The position numbers and the translations under genes were made by a program. From assembly GCA_008508345.1 (NCBI GenBank), contig QNGE01003032.1, forward strand, positions 1 through 64,000: a DNA stretch of 64,000 nt, read 5' to 3'. Origin of the DNA: Paragonimus westermani (taxonomy: Eukaryota; Platyhelminthes; Trematoda; Plagiorchiida; Troglotrematidae). Within the stretch, counting starts at the first letter, position 1; every line of letters starts with the position of its first letter. The notes beneath the pieces are model-generated. The model was not told where the DNA came from and did no database searches. It saw nothing but the letters and a program-made list of their open reading frames with translations. Shown piece by piece: positions 1 to 12,839 of the stretch.

Positions 1-3000
1 TGATTTCATTCATGAATAGATTTACCTGCGGACGCCATATGTATTGATCTAGTTGATCCGCGCATTTCGGTTATGCTGTTTCTGATGTTTACGTATCTCG
101 TATTCCACCACTAAGCAAGCCTGAGTTCGGTCAACAGTAAAGTACAGCCAACTAAAAAAAATCGTTCGATAGCAGCAATCGCGTTTAACATGTAGGCTTT
201 GTGGAAAACAAAATCATTCGCATTCCCACTGCTTGACAGTTACTAATGACTTTTTGCTTGGCATTCTGATAGAAGCCTGAAACAACCTGCTACAGAGCTT
301 TGGGATTTTTTATCAGGTGAAGGCCACGGCACCAGCAAATACTACTTAGCACTATGATGGGTAATTAATGATTACAACTACAAAGTTGAAGCGACAAAAG
401 TTACAACACTGAATTCTGTTCACTCACTGAGTGTGTGACTAGAACTAACTGATGTCGTTTTTTCATCCAATCGCAACACAAAATTCAGGCAAACCATATA
501 GTATGTTTCACCTGAGGACCTCTATGGAACATCTAAGCTTGTTTCAAACGTATAACTGCTTGACGCTACTTATCTTGCATACGCTAGTATTTCAGAGAGT
601 GCATAATTTTTTACTAGTAATCTTAAACAAAATTATGACAACCGAGCTGATATGGCCTGTATTCGATAGGTGGCTGTAATTGGGTTAAAAGCGTGAATTG
701 GCACTGAATCAAATCAGCTTTAACGTTCATTCCTACCTATTTCATCGCATGACTGATAAAGGACAGAGCGTAAATTTCTACATATTCCGTTTCCATGTTA
801 CGCTTTTGTTTATAGTGAAGACCCTATCGAGTATAGCTCCAATACCTAACTACATTATACAATAACCTAATTCTTGACCAGCACTATTCGATTCGTACAT
901 AAGCATAAATCGATGAACGTGTACTGCAACATAAGCCGGCATTAATTTCGTCACAGCCAACTGACGATCAGTAAAAGAATTTGTCTGATTAATGAACATT
1001 GTGTGCACTGAAAAATTAAGAAACGATGTTGTGGCAATAAACTGGAACTTATGGAACCCTTTTTTATACCTAGAAAGTGTTTCAGACAATTATATGAAAC
1101 AGTACGTATGTGGAATATCTGGAGTGATTTATCCGATGCTGACTGGTCCAGTCGCATTGCACTGGCATAGTTCATCGGCTCACGTACTCTACCTAACGTA
1201 TGTACAACCAAAACCTAAAAGGCTTTCTGGTGCAAGCCTAATGCTAACGTGGCCATGGTGTGAACACGTCAAACGTTAAGCTGAGTGCATTCAAAAAGAT
1301 AACGTGCATCAAATTCTTCAATATTTGCCACATAGGTGTTAGTGTACCGGGAAAAAATACAATCAACTTTGGGGGAACATTCACTGGATGTGTTATTTTT
1401 GTGTTCAGTGGATCACGCTGCTCCAGGTCAACTGCGACATTAGGATGAGCACAGAATGCGTCTTTCTGCTAGTTTTTCATTTTCTGATGAGCATCACGAA
1501 ACAGTCTGATTCCGGATTGGGTGTGAACGATATTGAAAGCATCACACACAGTTCTGAATCTAAAATCAAGCAATTTCTGCCGACTACGTATTGCGCTCAT
1601 AATGCGACCCACTTTACCGGTCGACTGATAATACAACGTCTGAAAAAGCATAAAATGTACTTGAGGTCTGTTGATCAGAATGAACCATCATCGTTTGATT
1701 AAAACGCACCAAGCGTTCACCTCCGAGACTTTGAAAAAAAGCAGGAAAGATGCGGCGGCCACAATCATTACGGTTGCATCAAATTTGTTTGCAAACCGAG
1801 TTATTGCAAATATATCAATCATTCAGGATTTAAAAGATTGAAGTTTTCTTCAACTGGAGGAAAACCATCGTTTACGCAGTTAAGCTGTTGACTTCTGTCC
1901 TGTAAAGTTAAAAACATTTGAAGGTGTCATTTCTGTTGTGAATGGATTGTACAATGTTGGTCGGTTGTTATGGCTTTCAATATTTACATACAGGCGTCTC
2001 ATCGATTTCGTGGAATATATAAGATGTTACAGAATGTATACATCTTATTTCCTAAGTTTGTGGTATTCAAACCGGTTAGACCTACTCAAGTCGACAACTT
2101 TAGTTCGATTGTTGTAAGTTTCGTGAATCTGACATCCCAGATTATTTCTCATCTGTTCACAAACACGATCAAATTTGCGGATTTTCAAAATGAACATAAA
2201 AGACTGAAAATGGACTCACGCAACAAAATGAATAGTAAAGTTGCAAATTTGATCATGTATCAAGCAATCATGTGATTATACCAACGTAAATTTACTCTGA
2301 TTGTTTGCACTGATACCTGTACTGGTATTTAGTCTGATACCTTTACCATCACCACAGTGTTGAAATAATTTTATATTCTCTCGTCCGGGCTAAATGTAAC
2401 GTAATAAGCTTAATTTTGTATCACATGTAAACAGTCTTCTCCCGAAAGGCTGTAATTTATCGCCTTTAACTAAATTAAAACAGTCTGTTGGTGCTCATTC
2501 AAGCTGGGGTTGCAATAATCTGAAATACAGAACAAAGTCATCGTCCAACTGGAAGTTTATTTTACTGACTACTCTTCAACTCGAACAGTAGATCGAAAGT
2601 GACAGTCCATGTAGTTTCTTAAGTTAAGCTTTTCCTAGTATAATCCAATCTCTGTGCTGCCAAATAATTGACCCCACGGGCTAATGAACTAGCAAGAATC
2701 AGTTCGATGTGACGAGGCCGGAATTATGAGAAATGCTTTAAATCAAATAGAAAGGTGGAAACAGGATGAAATTTGGATGGTAAAACGTCCTCTGCACAGA
2801 CGAAGATTGACTCTGGACTCCGAATTTTACCTGAGTTTTTCGTGGTATTTTATTAATCTAGTTGAAATTCTGAGAAGTTGGCGCAGTAGAGCATACTGAA
2901 GCGTTCTGCTTCTATGTTTACATGATTGCTTATACGCAGAATGCAAAAGCATTTCACTCATTAATTCAAAACCGTTTCAAAATTAGGAAAAGTATACAAA

Positions 3001-5640
3001 TACTCCATTTTCGTCAAGTTTTCAAACAAACTATATGGCGAACCTTAACGGTTAGTTTTAAGAACATAGACAAGTGCAACAAGCAGGATGAAATTAGGAC
3101 ACTTGGATTTCGTATTTAGTGTACACCGTTTATGCATATGGTAAACATTTTCGTATATGCACGAACATGTGCTAGACATATACTGCTAATTGCGGAGTGG
3201 TAAAATAGTTGCAGAAAATTACGATAATGTAACGTAATCTAAAAGTCTCATACTGTTGAGATGGTAGAAGAAAAAACAGGTTTTTCTGTCTGACAAGAAC
3301 ACTACAAACTCAACCCAGCATGCTTCAAACACAGCTGAACAGTAATTACACATAAAGGACAGAGACAGTTTCATTCAACCAGAATAATTTTTCTGGCCAC
3401 TTACTAAGAAGCCTCGCTTTTTTGTCCTCAATATGTCAATCCAAATTGCACTTGAAAATTATCAAGTAATTATGTTGACATGGAAGGCTAACGTAGAATG
3501 TCCTCGGTCATGAACAGTGAAGACGAACAGCCGTTGTGTAAATGGTAGTGTTGTTAAGGAAATGTAGTTAGTTCCCAGTTTGGTTTAATATGTAGCTCAA
3601 ATAAATAGTAACCACATTGATCACAACAAAATTGTTACAACCTATCCTGCTATTTCGATAAACCAATTAGATCGCGTAGTTTCTCTACTCAATGCACAGT
3701 GCTGATAAAACCTGTCAGCTGTGAGCTGTAAATAAAACTGTTAGCTTAGAATATTTTAAATCAAACAAAACGGCGAGAAGCCAATAAACAGTTTCATTAT
3801 AAAAACACACTAATAATGACAAACTCATCAACGCTTATAAGAAAAGTCTTGCAAGAAGCTACAGTGTGCGGTAAAGTTCAGTGTTCAAAGCCATTTAACC
3901 ATCTAAAAGTTGGTACATTGTACTAACATGCCATCACATTAAGTTGTTGCATAAAACACTGATTAGATTGTGCTAAACCTTGGTCCTACTTGGTCAGTCA
4001 ATTCAAAAAACTACATGTAGTTTGTGAATCAACTCAAGCACAATTTTTGTCCCTCACCAAAACAAATCTTTAATGCAAAACTCTGTAATGCAACGATCAA
4101 ATCAGTGGAATAATCTCATCAGAAATAGATGTCTTGAGGAAACGTAATATCTTGAAGTTAAATACGACCAAGAAAGTAACGCAAATTGCCGTTAACTTAT
4201 AATTTGCAAAATAATTTTGGTAGATTACAGTAGATGTCTTCATTGCTGGATGCTCAGTGAATCACTTATTTTGAGGGACGAATTTCGATATATAGATTTC
4301 AAAGTCTGCGCATGAATGATTCTCACAAATAGCACTGTTTAATCAGGATACAAGCAAGTTTTGAAAATAACTTAAGTGAACTCCAACGTCAATAAAATTG
4401 AATCAGGTGTTACCATGCATATTTTACTTCACATAATAATGACCGGAAGTGATTGGAAGGAAGTTGAGATGTTCAGTAGACTTCATATTTTGCTTGTTCG
4501 CAATCAAAAGCAAAGTTGCATGCCAGTAATTTAAATGAGTAACGAAATAATTTGAATAGATGGGGAAAAACCTGCTTTCTAGGACACTCAAGGACACGGA
4601 CGTATATCGTAGTATCAGAAAAAAAATATCTGTTGAGCAATTTTGGCGAAAAAGTAAATGAAAACCATTAAACATCATGCCTTTTCTCTGAAAATGCCGT
4701 AAATAAGTGTACGTGGTAGGTGTTCGTAATCACAAAATTCACCCACAACACTATTTTGTTTCAGTTCTGAAAACCAGGCAAACGCGTCTAAACAGTTTCT
4801 GAAACACGCACCAGTGGGAATATTTTCATGATTTTTCCCAAAGTATTTGCTTTGCACAAAAATACCAACGCTCCTTATTCAGCTTAAAAAGCTTTCAAAG
4901 AGTGAGACGCACTCGAAAATCTGGTATACGTTTGAGATTTGCAATGTCATGTCTACACTAAGTACGAATAATCAGTGGCGTGACCGTTACACCCAAAGTT
5001 TGATAAGTGGATGTAATGGAAATTAATGAAAAAATGTGAAGATTCACGTCTTTAAGGTCATATTTGTCGATGTCATTCAGTCACGCCACATATTTTTATT
5101 AACTGTTTACATGTGTACGCACGTAGCAACCATCCCCAACTGCCAGTAGCCGTGAAATAACATGTGTTATTCTTCAAGCGAATGCGTCCGTCACTTTGCA
5201 AATTTGCTTTTAAAACGTTGATCTACGATAACTCAGATTGATTGTTCAGTTTGTCCGAAACAGCTCGACGGAACCTGTTTATATTCTTTTCAAGCTGCCT
5301 GTTATTTACTTCGTCAAATATTACACTGCCTAATTTATAAAATGTTAACCGCATCCGTGATTTGTAGCAAATTTTAAGTACTACACTACTGTTCTATATA
5401 TAACGACTAATCCATCACTGAAAGCAAGGGGTTGCGTGGTGGCTTATTCGCCTTCAAGGTGCGATTAATTTCTGGACGTCTGCAATGTACGGATGCCTAA
5501 GAAAGGCTGCTGATTCCAGCTAGCTGTTTGCTGGACCACAGATGTCTAATATTCAACCAAATTTGCGGGACTTCGTATACAATTTCTGGTGTTCTACTGC
5601 TGAGTATAATATGATAGATGGTTACCACAGAAGAAGGAAT
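1..5640. other. AT-rich spacer, no recognisable gene
   Basis: No protein family, RNA gene or clear repeat was recognised here on either strand. The longest open frame is 104 codons at 1388-1702 (+). It has an overlapping antisense frame and resembles nothing I know, so I take it as chance. The stretch 3120-4420 holds no open frame of 60 codons. Confidence 0.6.
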
Positions 5641-5659
5641 GTTGTAAGCAGTCACGGTT

Positions 5660-5735
5660 ATGACCGGATTCAGGCCAACGACTAGACCAGCCTGTTCAAA
5701 CGCGGTAGACTTTGCACCAGCTGCGCTACGGAACT
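5660..5735 (-). repeat. tRNA-like (SINE-type) sequence with Pol III boxes
   Basis: Read on the minus strand, positions 5728-5717 give TAGCGCAGCTGG, a perfect match to the tRNA A-box consensus. Positions 5676-5666 give GGCCTGAATCC, which differs from the B-box consensus at two sites. The boxes start 52 bases apart, within the range seen in tRNA-derived SINEs. No cloverleaf with good acceptor pairing is evident, so this looks like a SINE head rather than a working tRNA. The body of the SINE would run toward lower coordinates, but I could not fix its end. Confidence 0.45.
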
Positions 5736-5739
5736 ATTT

Positions 5740-8700
5740 GCGTGTTCACAAATTCGACAGGTGGATCCAGTAGCCAATTCACCCAGTTGCATCACGTACG
5801 ATTCACGATATGTTCAGTGGATTGACTACCCAATCAGGGGCTGTCAAAAGTTATCTCTTAGAACTCAACGACGTCATACACTATTGAAGTAATACACCAC
5901 TCAGTAGTGGCGCTAGATTTTACTGCTAATGTTAAATGATATTTTGTCTCATTGAATCCAGGTACAGACCATTGTAGGCATACTTCGCCTGGTGATTCAT
6001 TGAATAATCGCAAGCGTAAAAACATTAGATAGTGTGGGAAAGCTGTTGGGTGTCAGAGGTTGGATTTTAAGGTTGGAAGTTACGTACCCACCGGATGAGC
6101 TTGCCAGACATCCTACATGACTGTCCACTCTGAACTGATCAGTTTGGAAGAAACATCTGCACCACATGAATAAAGCGGGTTATAAAGGTTAATTTAAGCG
6201 TACAAAGTTCTCAATACAACATTTTGCGCCCATCGAGCTCGCCAAATATATAATATAACATAATAGTAGTGATCGTTTCAAGGTTTTTTTAAAGCACCCC
6301 AATTTCCAGAGTCCCACCTGTGTTATGCGCATTTAGTTCACGAATCTGCTGACCGTCATTTGATCTTTCAGGCGACAGTACTATTCTGAGCTCAGTTTAT
6401 GTGCAAAAGTCTCGGTTTCAATAATACTTCACAACTTTGAGCATGACATACATATACGCAACATGCCACTTCAAAACCAAGGTACCCGCTAAACTAGAAC
6501 TCTAAAATGTTAAAATTGGAAGTTTTGTGGTTCAGATCATAAAACAGGAAATTTGTTTTGGGTTGAAATTTGCCACCACTCAGAAGTCAAATGCTGAATT
6601 ACTCATTCCGTAGATTCATTCAACAATACGACAGACACTTGAAGTTCTAATTTTTGATGAGCAATTAGGTAACCTATTCTGTTCAGCTTTGAGGAAACTA
6701 GTTCACAATTACTGGCGCACTTTACGCATGTTATTCAATCGCCGTTATTGTGTGTAGGTTTGAGCCACGGAATGTGACTGCGCTCTCGCTTCACGACTTG
6801 GTGTAGATCACCAGCCAAATTTCAGTAACACATACAAACCACACTGTCGTGATTGTTCGGCTGTATAATGAGGAGGAAATCCACGGTGTGAGCCAACCGT
6901 TCAAATTTGCTTTTCGGCCGCAATATATATGACAGGCTTAACTATACAAAGATATTACCAGAAGTTCTTATGTGAATGGAACTTTTGTACTTGTAAAATA
7001 TAGACTGCAGGTACCAAAACACAAGATGAAATTCGTTGTATCCACGTGCGAAATACACCGGTTTTTCTATAATTCGTTTATTGATCGATTTTAGCAGATT
7101 CCGAAACAGTGGTAAAGAATTTTTTGCTGTGCACTCAGGTGATAAAACTTTCTTTTCTGTCAAAAACCGTTTACAGTTATTAATTAGTCATAAGAATAAT
7201 TGCCTCCGTGACCATGACCTTAATCTAGTCGATCAGTGGTGGTTTTGATAGTTCTGACGGAGCCTTAAGCAACTAAGCCAACGGACTTACTCCACGAAAA
7301 CGTGGGCCTAGAAGATTAATTCCAGTCTATGGAACCAAATTTTGTAAGGAAGTCATTGCAAAACGACGGCTCATTCAAAATATAGTGAGAGCAGTCGTCA
7401 AATGTTATAATTGGGGGTGGAAAATTCGAAACAATAACGACAAAGCCTAGGGCCGAAGAACGTGAACACCTTATTCGTTGCGCATAAAAGACAATGATCC
7501 GTATGCATCGATTTTCGGTGAGTTAAGCTTCATGAGGAGCCCCTATCTCGAGGAATGTTGGTGATGCTTAACAAATGTTTAGGTGAATTATGACCTGCGG
7601 CCGTAGTACTGTCCAATTTTACATCGGCTGTATATGTGCAGCATTTCTATCGTCAATAATTACTGTGCATTCTCTATCAATTTATGAGTTAGTTCTTCCA
7701 ATGCCGTAAAGTGTAGCCAACGTCTGCTTACATTAGACTTTTTAGATAAATTGCGTGATCAGTTTGAATTTAACTAATGCAAAACTAATGTCTGAAAGAC
7801 AGCTCTATTTGGTGTATCTTGCGTGATAATTTTCCTGCATTCCACCAAACAGAACTATTTCGGATCATATTTGCCGGGTAAAAACGTAAATAACACTGTA
7901 AGCGATGAGGAAAATTGCACCAGTGAAACAATCTCACTGTTCAAACACGAGAAAAATAACGAAAAGTTTACTTTTGTTATGTAAATGACATTTTGTAAAG
8001 AAAATGGGAGTGAAACATAGTTTTTGTTTCTACAAAAAAAATCTACATACCTGATTAGGATAAACTTTGGTAGAAGCTGAAGACCGGTAAATATCAGCAG
8101 TATATGCCTGTTTTGACTGATTTTAATCTTCACAGAATAAACAAAAAATACAACAGAACTTTCTGCGCACACTTTATAGTTCGCATTAATTCTGCTTTCA
8201 CTTGCAAGGTGTACAAAATCACAAGACGAAGTGCGTCTAACCAAAACACTCCAGTCTACATTGAAAGGAAGGAGATGTTTCTGATGTCTTTTTTGTTTGT
8301 CTCTACCGGTTAAAGTAAGTTGATTTACTTAACGGCATGTTTACCGATAATAGACTTTTTTGAATGTCGAGGCAACGTTCTGGATATTACCGGGACGTTT
8401 CCCAATTCGATGAAAATAACGTGACCAATATTTTTTTCCGATTAGTCGCTTCTAACATCAAAAAACAGAAATTATTTATGGCGTGTGACAACAAGAACAG
8501 TAGGATCTAGTTAATCCGCCGGAACTGCATTGGTCTGAGTCAAATTTTTGTGCGAAACATTTGGTTTATGTATACCTGCAACCACGGAAGTAACAAAGAC
8601 TGGACATTTTTTCAGAAGCCCAGGTTAAGGCTATGTAATCAGACTGCGCTCGATTTAGCGGTCGCCAAACTGCAGTGGTGGAGTGTCGTAGGTTGTTCAG

Positions 8701-8940
8701 AAACAATCCTGCAAAGAGCTCTTTCAGGCTTCCGTGAGATGCGATGATTCATGCTAGCAAGATGTGCAACAATAAGCTTAGTATACGATTTTGAACATCA
8801 AGTTCAAATTGCATAATGTAATCAGAAAACCAATTTTATTTTTGCTTTAGACGCTGCACATAACAAGATTGAAAACAGATTGATTACATAAATCAGGTTG
8901 TGAAGTCTAATCAAATCACACGTCGGTCCGGAGAAAACCT
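5740..8940. other. Spacer, no recognisable gene
   Basis: The longest open frame is 129 codons at 7855-8244 (-). It is rich in F, L, V and S without any family motif, and a 69-codon frame (8104-8313) overlaps it on the other strand. I see no convincing gene, RNA or repeat. Confidence 0.55.
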
Positions 8941-8957
8941 AACCACTAAGAGCCACA

Positions 8958-9025
8958 GCTTTATAACTCAGCTGGTTAAGTAGTTTCCGCAGGCCGTTTT
9001 TCACATCTGGTTCCAATCTAACCGA
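8958..9025 (+). repeat. tRNA-like (SINE-type) sequence
   Basis: Positions 8964-8975 read TAACTCAGCTGG, one mismatch from the tRNA A-box. Positions 9009-9019 read GGTTCCAATCT, two mismatches from the B-box. The 45-base offset is what a tRNA would have. The sequence between does not fold into a convincing anticodon arm, so I read this as a diverged tRNA-derived SINE head or tRNA pseudogene. Confidence 0.4.
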
Positions 9026-9029
9026 TGCA

Positions 9030-11635
9030 GTAATTTTACACGATAGGGCCTGTTTTAAATTATTAAGTTTTCCAAACCACTCCTTGGTAGTATACTGATT
9101 TTTCACCAATCAAAACCAAGACACTCACATTTCCATAATCCCTGAGGTCGTTCCAAAATAACTGGTCTGTTAAGCATAAGCAACTCGTGGCAGCACCAAA
9201 ATTCCATAGCACCACTCGCAGAATCAGAATTCACTAGCCTTCAAACAAACAACAATGAACCTCCAACATCACAGCCAAAGTGATGGAACTATCGCGCAGA
9301 CGAACGTCCTCTCAAGAGACTGTTTGTCTCAAAGTTAGCTTACACACCAGTCCGAATAGCTTCACAGTAACAATCCGTCAAATGGCAAATCATATACAAC
9401 CCGTGAATATACAGAGTTTTGATATAGTGTAAGACGAGCCGTGAGTAAAGTCCAGGCGCAGTTTGAAACTACATCACATATTACCTTTGAAATGCTAAGC
9501 AAATTTGGAAGCTTAACAAAGACCAGACTGTTGAGAGTTTAACGCTCACCGATTTTAAAAACTTCTGTATGCAATATCTGTCAGAACCACTGTAAACCTA
9601 CCTTTGTGCCTCGTAATTTCTCGGCGTACAGTTGAGCTTTTCGTTCATGAATTAACGAGAATTCTGTGAACCTCATTCACTACTCACCTATGCTGGAAAC
9701 CTGCATGGATACAGGTAAGTGGTTTACTGCAACGATACGCAGTGAAAATTATAACACACTTAAATTCCAAGTAAAACTTTGAGTTCACAATTGCCGACAA
9801 CAAAAATGTGCTTAAAGCAACACACTGCAGGATCACAGCTATTGTTATCTTAACACGGTATGCTGGTGTGTTTCCTCTCCCCAAAGTTCTATGCAGCAAT
9901 TCTTACTTGTGTGTCACTAACTGGGGCTGAAATAGAGGCACGGCACCGTTCTGTCTCGGATAACACCTGTTCCTAATGAACAGTTTCCGCCAGGAGAGGG
10001 TAGTTCGGTGGGAATTTTCATGGAAATAATTATCTGGTTTCCTCCAAGTGAATTTTGGGAATGTCTACTATTGATGCAGTTTACTTAAATCGCCAAAGAT
10101 TGGCAAACGTTAAGAATGAAAGAACACAACGTTATGTTACTAACACTAGTTTCCGAATGAGTTGGCGGTCCTGTGAATGGATTAGAGCTAATCATAATGT
10201 GAATCACGACGTGGCTCATAGTTCAGACAATAAGTAATATTGTGGATATAGGGGTATTACAAGAATTACTTATCATAGACGCACGTCTGACTGCTGACAT
10301 ACATTGTTACTCGTATGTATGAACCATTTAAATTTTAATAAAATGTCACATTAACACCTGACGCCTATCAAATACACTATTTTGTTGGTGAGTTGTTTAG
10401 TTTTTGCTGAAAGAACATATAAGACTACACACTACTTGAGTAGCTGGGTTTGATCAGTTCGTTAATATTTAACTCAGAGGTGCAACTTCAGGTGCTAATG
10501 TTGCGTTTATTCTATTTAAGAAATTAAGATATTTGTAGCTGTACCCTGAGCGGCCCACGGTAGCACTAAATAAAGACAAAACTGGGTGCTAACCTTGGTG
10601 GGTGCTGTTATTTCCCAAATAAAAGTCCTCAGGAAATCCCACAAATTAAAAACTCCTAATGCAACTCGAAAGTTTGAACAAGTGGAATTGGTCAGTAGGA
10701 TGACACAATGTTTCCTTCGAAGTTAAACAGATTGGGTTCCCTATGTCATTTCGTGCTATATTGCTGGTAACCTTCAATTATGGGTGGGGTTTCCGCGGCT
10801 ATTTTAGCAAACAAAAGTGTGTTTTGTTGTACGGAACTCAATTCAATTTCGATCTACTTTCTACATGGCACAGATGATCACGCTTTGCGGTGGAAAAAGC
10901 TAGGCGCCAGCAGAGCGACACCTCTGTTAAGTAATTACAAACTGCTTATAGTTTCTAACCAGATGATGGTCAACGTCGTTAACACGGAGTTGATAAGGAT
11001 GGTCTCGTCTATGATACAATACACTTGGTTCAGCATTGAGAGCAACAACATCTACCTGGTTGGACAAAATTGCGGGCGGAGCTGAAAGTCGATTAAGTGA
11101 AGCGGCAAGCTAAGAGTTCTCAGTCGCTAGAAAATTTTCAGTATCGGGCGTGAACCTGTACGATTCTATCGCATCCAGAATGTTTCCACGTCTACTAGCT
11201 GATCCACGAAACCGGACTCGACCAACCGTCACAACTGATGTGTATAGTCTCGGATGTTAATTTCTAACCGGCATGATTGTTCTTCCTGACCGCTACCTGC
11301 TGTATACATTCACTGTTTTTGTTGTTTAGTTTTTGTTTCACCCCCGTTAGAAGATTTTATCGTTCAACTCTTTCCCACCTCCGGTTTTTCACTCAAGGAG
11401 GTCGATTTAATTGGCGGTTGTGTGTCATTCTAAGCAATAAAATAAATCAGCCCCATTCGGCTTACGAAGGCTAGAGATAAGTTAAGGTTATGGGTGGGTT
11501 GAGCCTCAAATTGCTTCTCTACTATGAATGCACGACTATCATTTTTTTTATCAGCTGACCACCACACCTGCACAACTGCAGTGACGCAAGATGTTATTTG
11601 AAATACCTGAAAGAAGCCTTCCTCGTAATAACCTC
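9030..11635. other. Spacer, no recognisable gene
   Basis: The open frames here (at most 101 codons, 10780-11085 +) match no family I know. A PLE fragment starts near the right edge. Its 5' limit is unclear, so some of 11.0-11.6 kb may be decayed element sequence. Confidence 0.5.
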
Positions 11636-11639
11636 GAAG

Positions 11640-12480
11640 ACTTAGGCGAGGAGCTGGATTTTACTCGTTAATTATAAAGACAGAACGGAACCGGTTCCAT
11701 AGGAATCCGAACTTGATATGTCAACTGAATTTCACAGGCGGATTGCGGGTGCCTTAAATACGCTGCTCAAAGCTGACCTTATTTTGGAAGCAACGGTTAA
11801 ATTTCTGAACTTGATATATTCTCCAAAGCTCCAGTTATCGGTTCCAGAAGAACCTCAAGGACGTGATACTACATTCAGGTTAATTTTGCCGATTCATAAC
11901 GCACCTCAGCACAAACTTGCAAGATGGCTTTTCAGAATGCCAGAAGCAGCAGAGCGGTCGCTGTCCAGCAACGCTGTGCGATACAACTTCGAACTTACAG
12001 GCAACTTGTCTGAAGTTGATGGGAAACTTATATCCTTGCTGGTTAACAGAGCACCGTTTCATTTTGTGCCTATAAACGAAACTTCAATGATTGTGGAATT
12101 ATACAGACTGTGGAGAAATATCGTTCCCCACCTTCCTCTCTACAGTAGATCATCTACCGTACCTGTACACAGTCACTGTTCAGTTTAAATTTCGAAGGAA
12201 ACTCCGGACACATTGATGGAGTAAATGTGGAGATTTTTATGTCCTATCCTTGCAGATGTCCTCATTGCTAGTATGTAGAAAGAAAGTAAATAGACATATC
12301 GCGGACATTGCGGTTCTTTGAGGGTTCATGAACACTTCCTACCTCTCTCTGAGTGCACTGAATCAGCGAAGAGTTCAGAGTACCCTTGGAAGACCAGTTC
12401 ACCCAGGGGATCAATTGGACAACGCAATGTTCCTACTGCCATCGTTTTTGCCAAATTCAGCACCAATGGCGTTCAGTGAG
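11640..12480 (+). mobile_element. PLE-A: Penelope-like element fragment (RT N-part joined to GIY-YIG remains)
   Basis: A decayed Penelope-like retroelement. The left part (about 11640-12190) encodes the fingers and front palm of the reverse transcriptase. From about 12240 the translation shows a C-C pair followed by YVERK, resembling the C-x-C-G-x-x-Y-(I/V)-G-R-T core of the PLE GIY-YIG nuclease, in a frame with several stops. Near 12380-12450 a badly decayed S-x-L-G-R-x-V pattern may be the nuclease tail. The RT motif with the YxDD box, the thumb and the linker, normally several hundred codons, are missing. This copy has therefore lost its middle by internal deletion or is a rearranged chimera. 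It cannot encode a working enzyme. The RT half is secure; the GIY-YIG half is weaker. Confidence 0.75.
11718..12188 (+). pseudogene. PLE reverse transcriptase fragment (fingers and motif A region)
   Basis: An open frame of 156 codons. Residues 12-26 (LNTLLKADLILEATV) match the helical stretch before the G-L-P-K-x-H-K box of PLE RTs. The box itself has drifted to PEEPQGR. Residues 55-69 (LILPIHNAPQHKLARW) match the conserved P-L-R-P-I ... H-K-L-A-R-W motif that is well preserved in PLE-C in this window. The 'D-V-x-S-L-F-T-N-V-P' motif carrying the first catalytic aspartate is scrambled (SLLVNRAP), followed by INETSMIVEL, which fits the usual N-E-T-I-D. The frame is open by luck rather than selection, since the palm aspartates are absent. 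The start codon is simply the first ATG and has no meaning for the original protein. Confidence 0.75.
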
Positions 12481-12619
12481 ATGTTTGCGTCATGGAACTA
12501 GAAAAATCGGCACTTTGGAAATGAACGGTTATTTGTTGTAAATTATAGAACAAACAAAAAACCATAGTTTGTTAACTAACCATTTCTTCTAGCTCACCGG
12601 AAGCCGCAGTGAATTTCGC

Positions 12620-12832
12620 TCATTCTTAATGGCGATACAATCAGTCCAACCTCAAAAAGAGGGTTATTTTCTTTTAGTCAACCAGTTTTCTAAGCATCCG
12701 AAGTGGTTGGCAGTTTTAAAGTCTTTAGAATGCAAACCGGTGCCATCCAGAATCACCTACTCCTCGCTGTCGTCTCATACTTCTTGTCAAAATGATGGTA
12801 TGGGTTTAGTTTCACCAATGTAAGAGTGCCAG
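12620..12832 (+). pseudogene. Possible Ty3/Gypsy-type integrase core fragment
   Basis: The open frame 12629-12823 contains GYFLLVNQFSKHPKWLAV. This resembles the integrase core motif of Ty3/Gypsy and related LTR elements, where Y-(I/F)-L-V-V-(V/I)-D-x-F-S-K-x-P surrounds the first catalytic aspartate. Here that aspartate position reads N. A following run (SLECKPVPS...SSLSSHT) has the right spacing for the helix before the second catalytic block, but the second D and the E cannot be identified. No RT, RNase H, LTR or primer-binding site was found nearby. It sits 150 bases downstream of PLE-A. It could be a chance resemblance. Confidence 0.38.
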
Positions 12833-12839
12833 AGAGACA

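Noticed and set aside
1484..1502. CTGATGA followed seven bases later by GAAAC, like a hammerhead core
   Set aside because: Neither stem II nor stem III can pair, and no cleavage site with a closing U follows.
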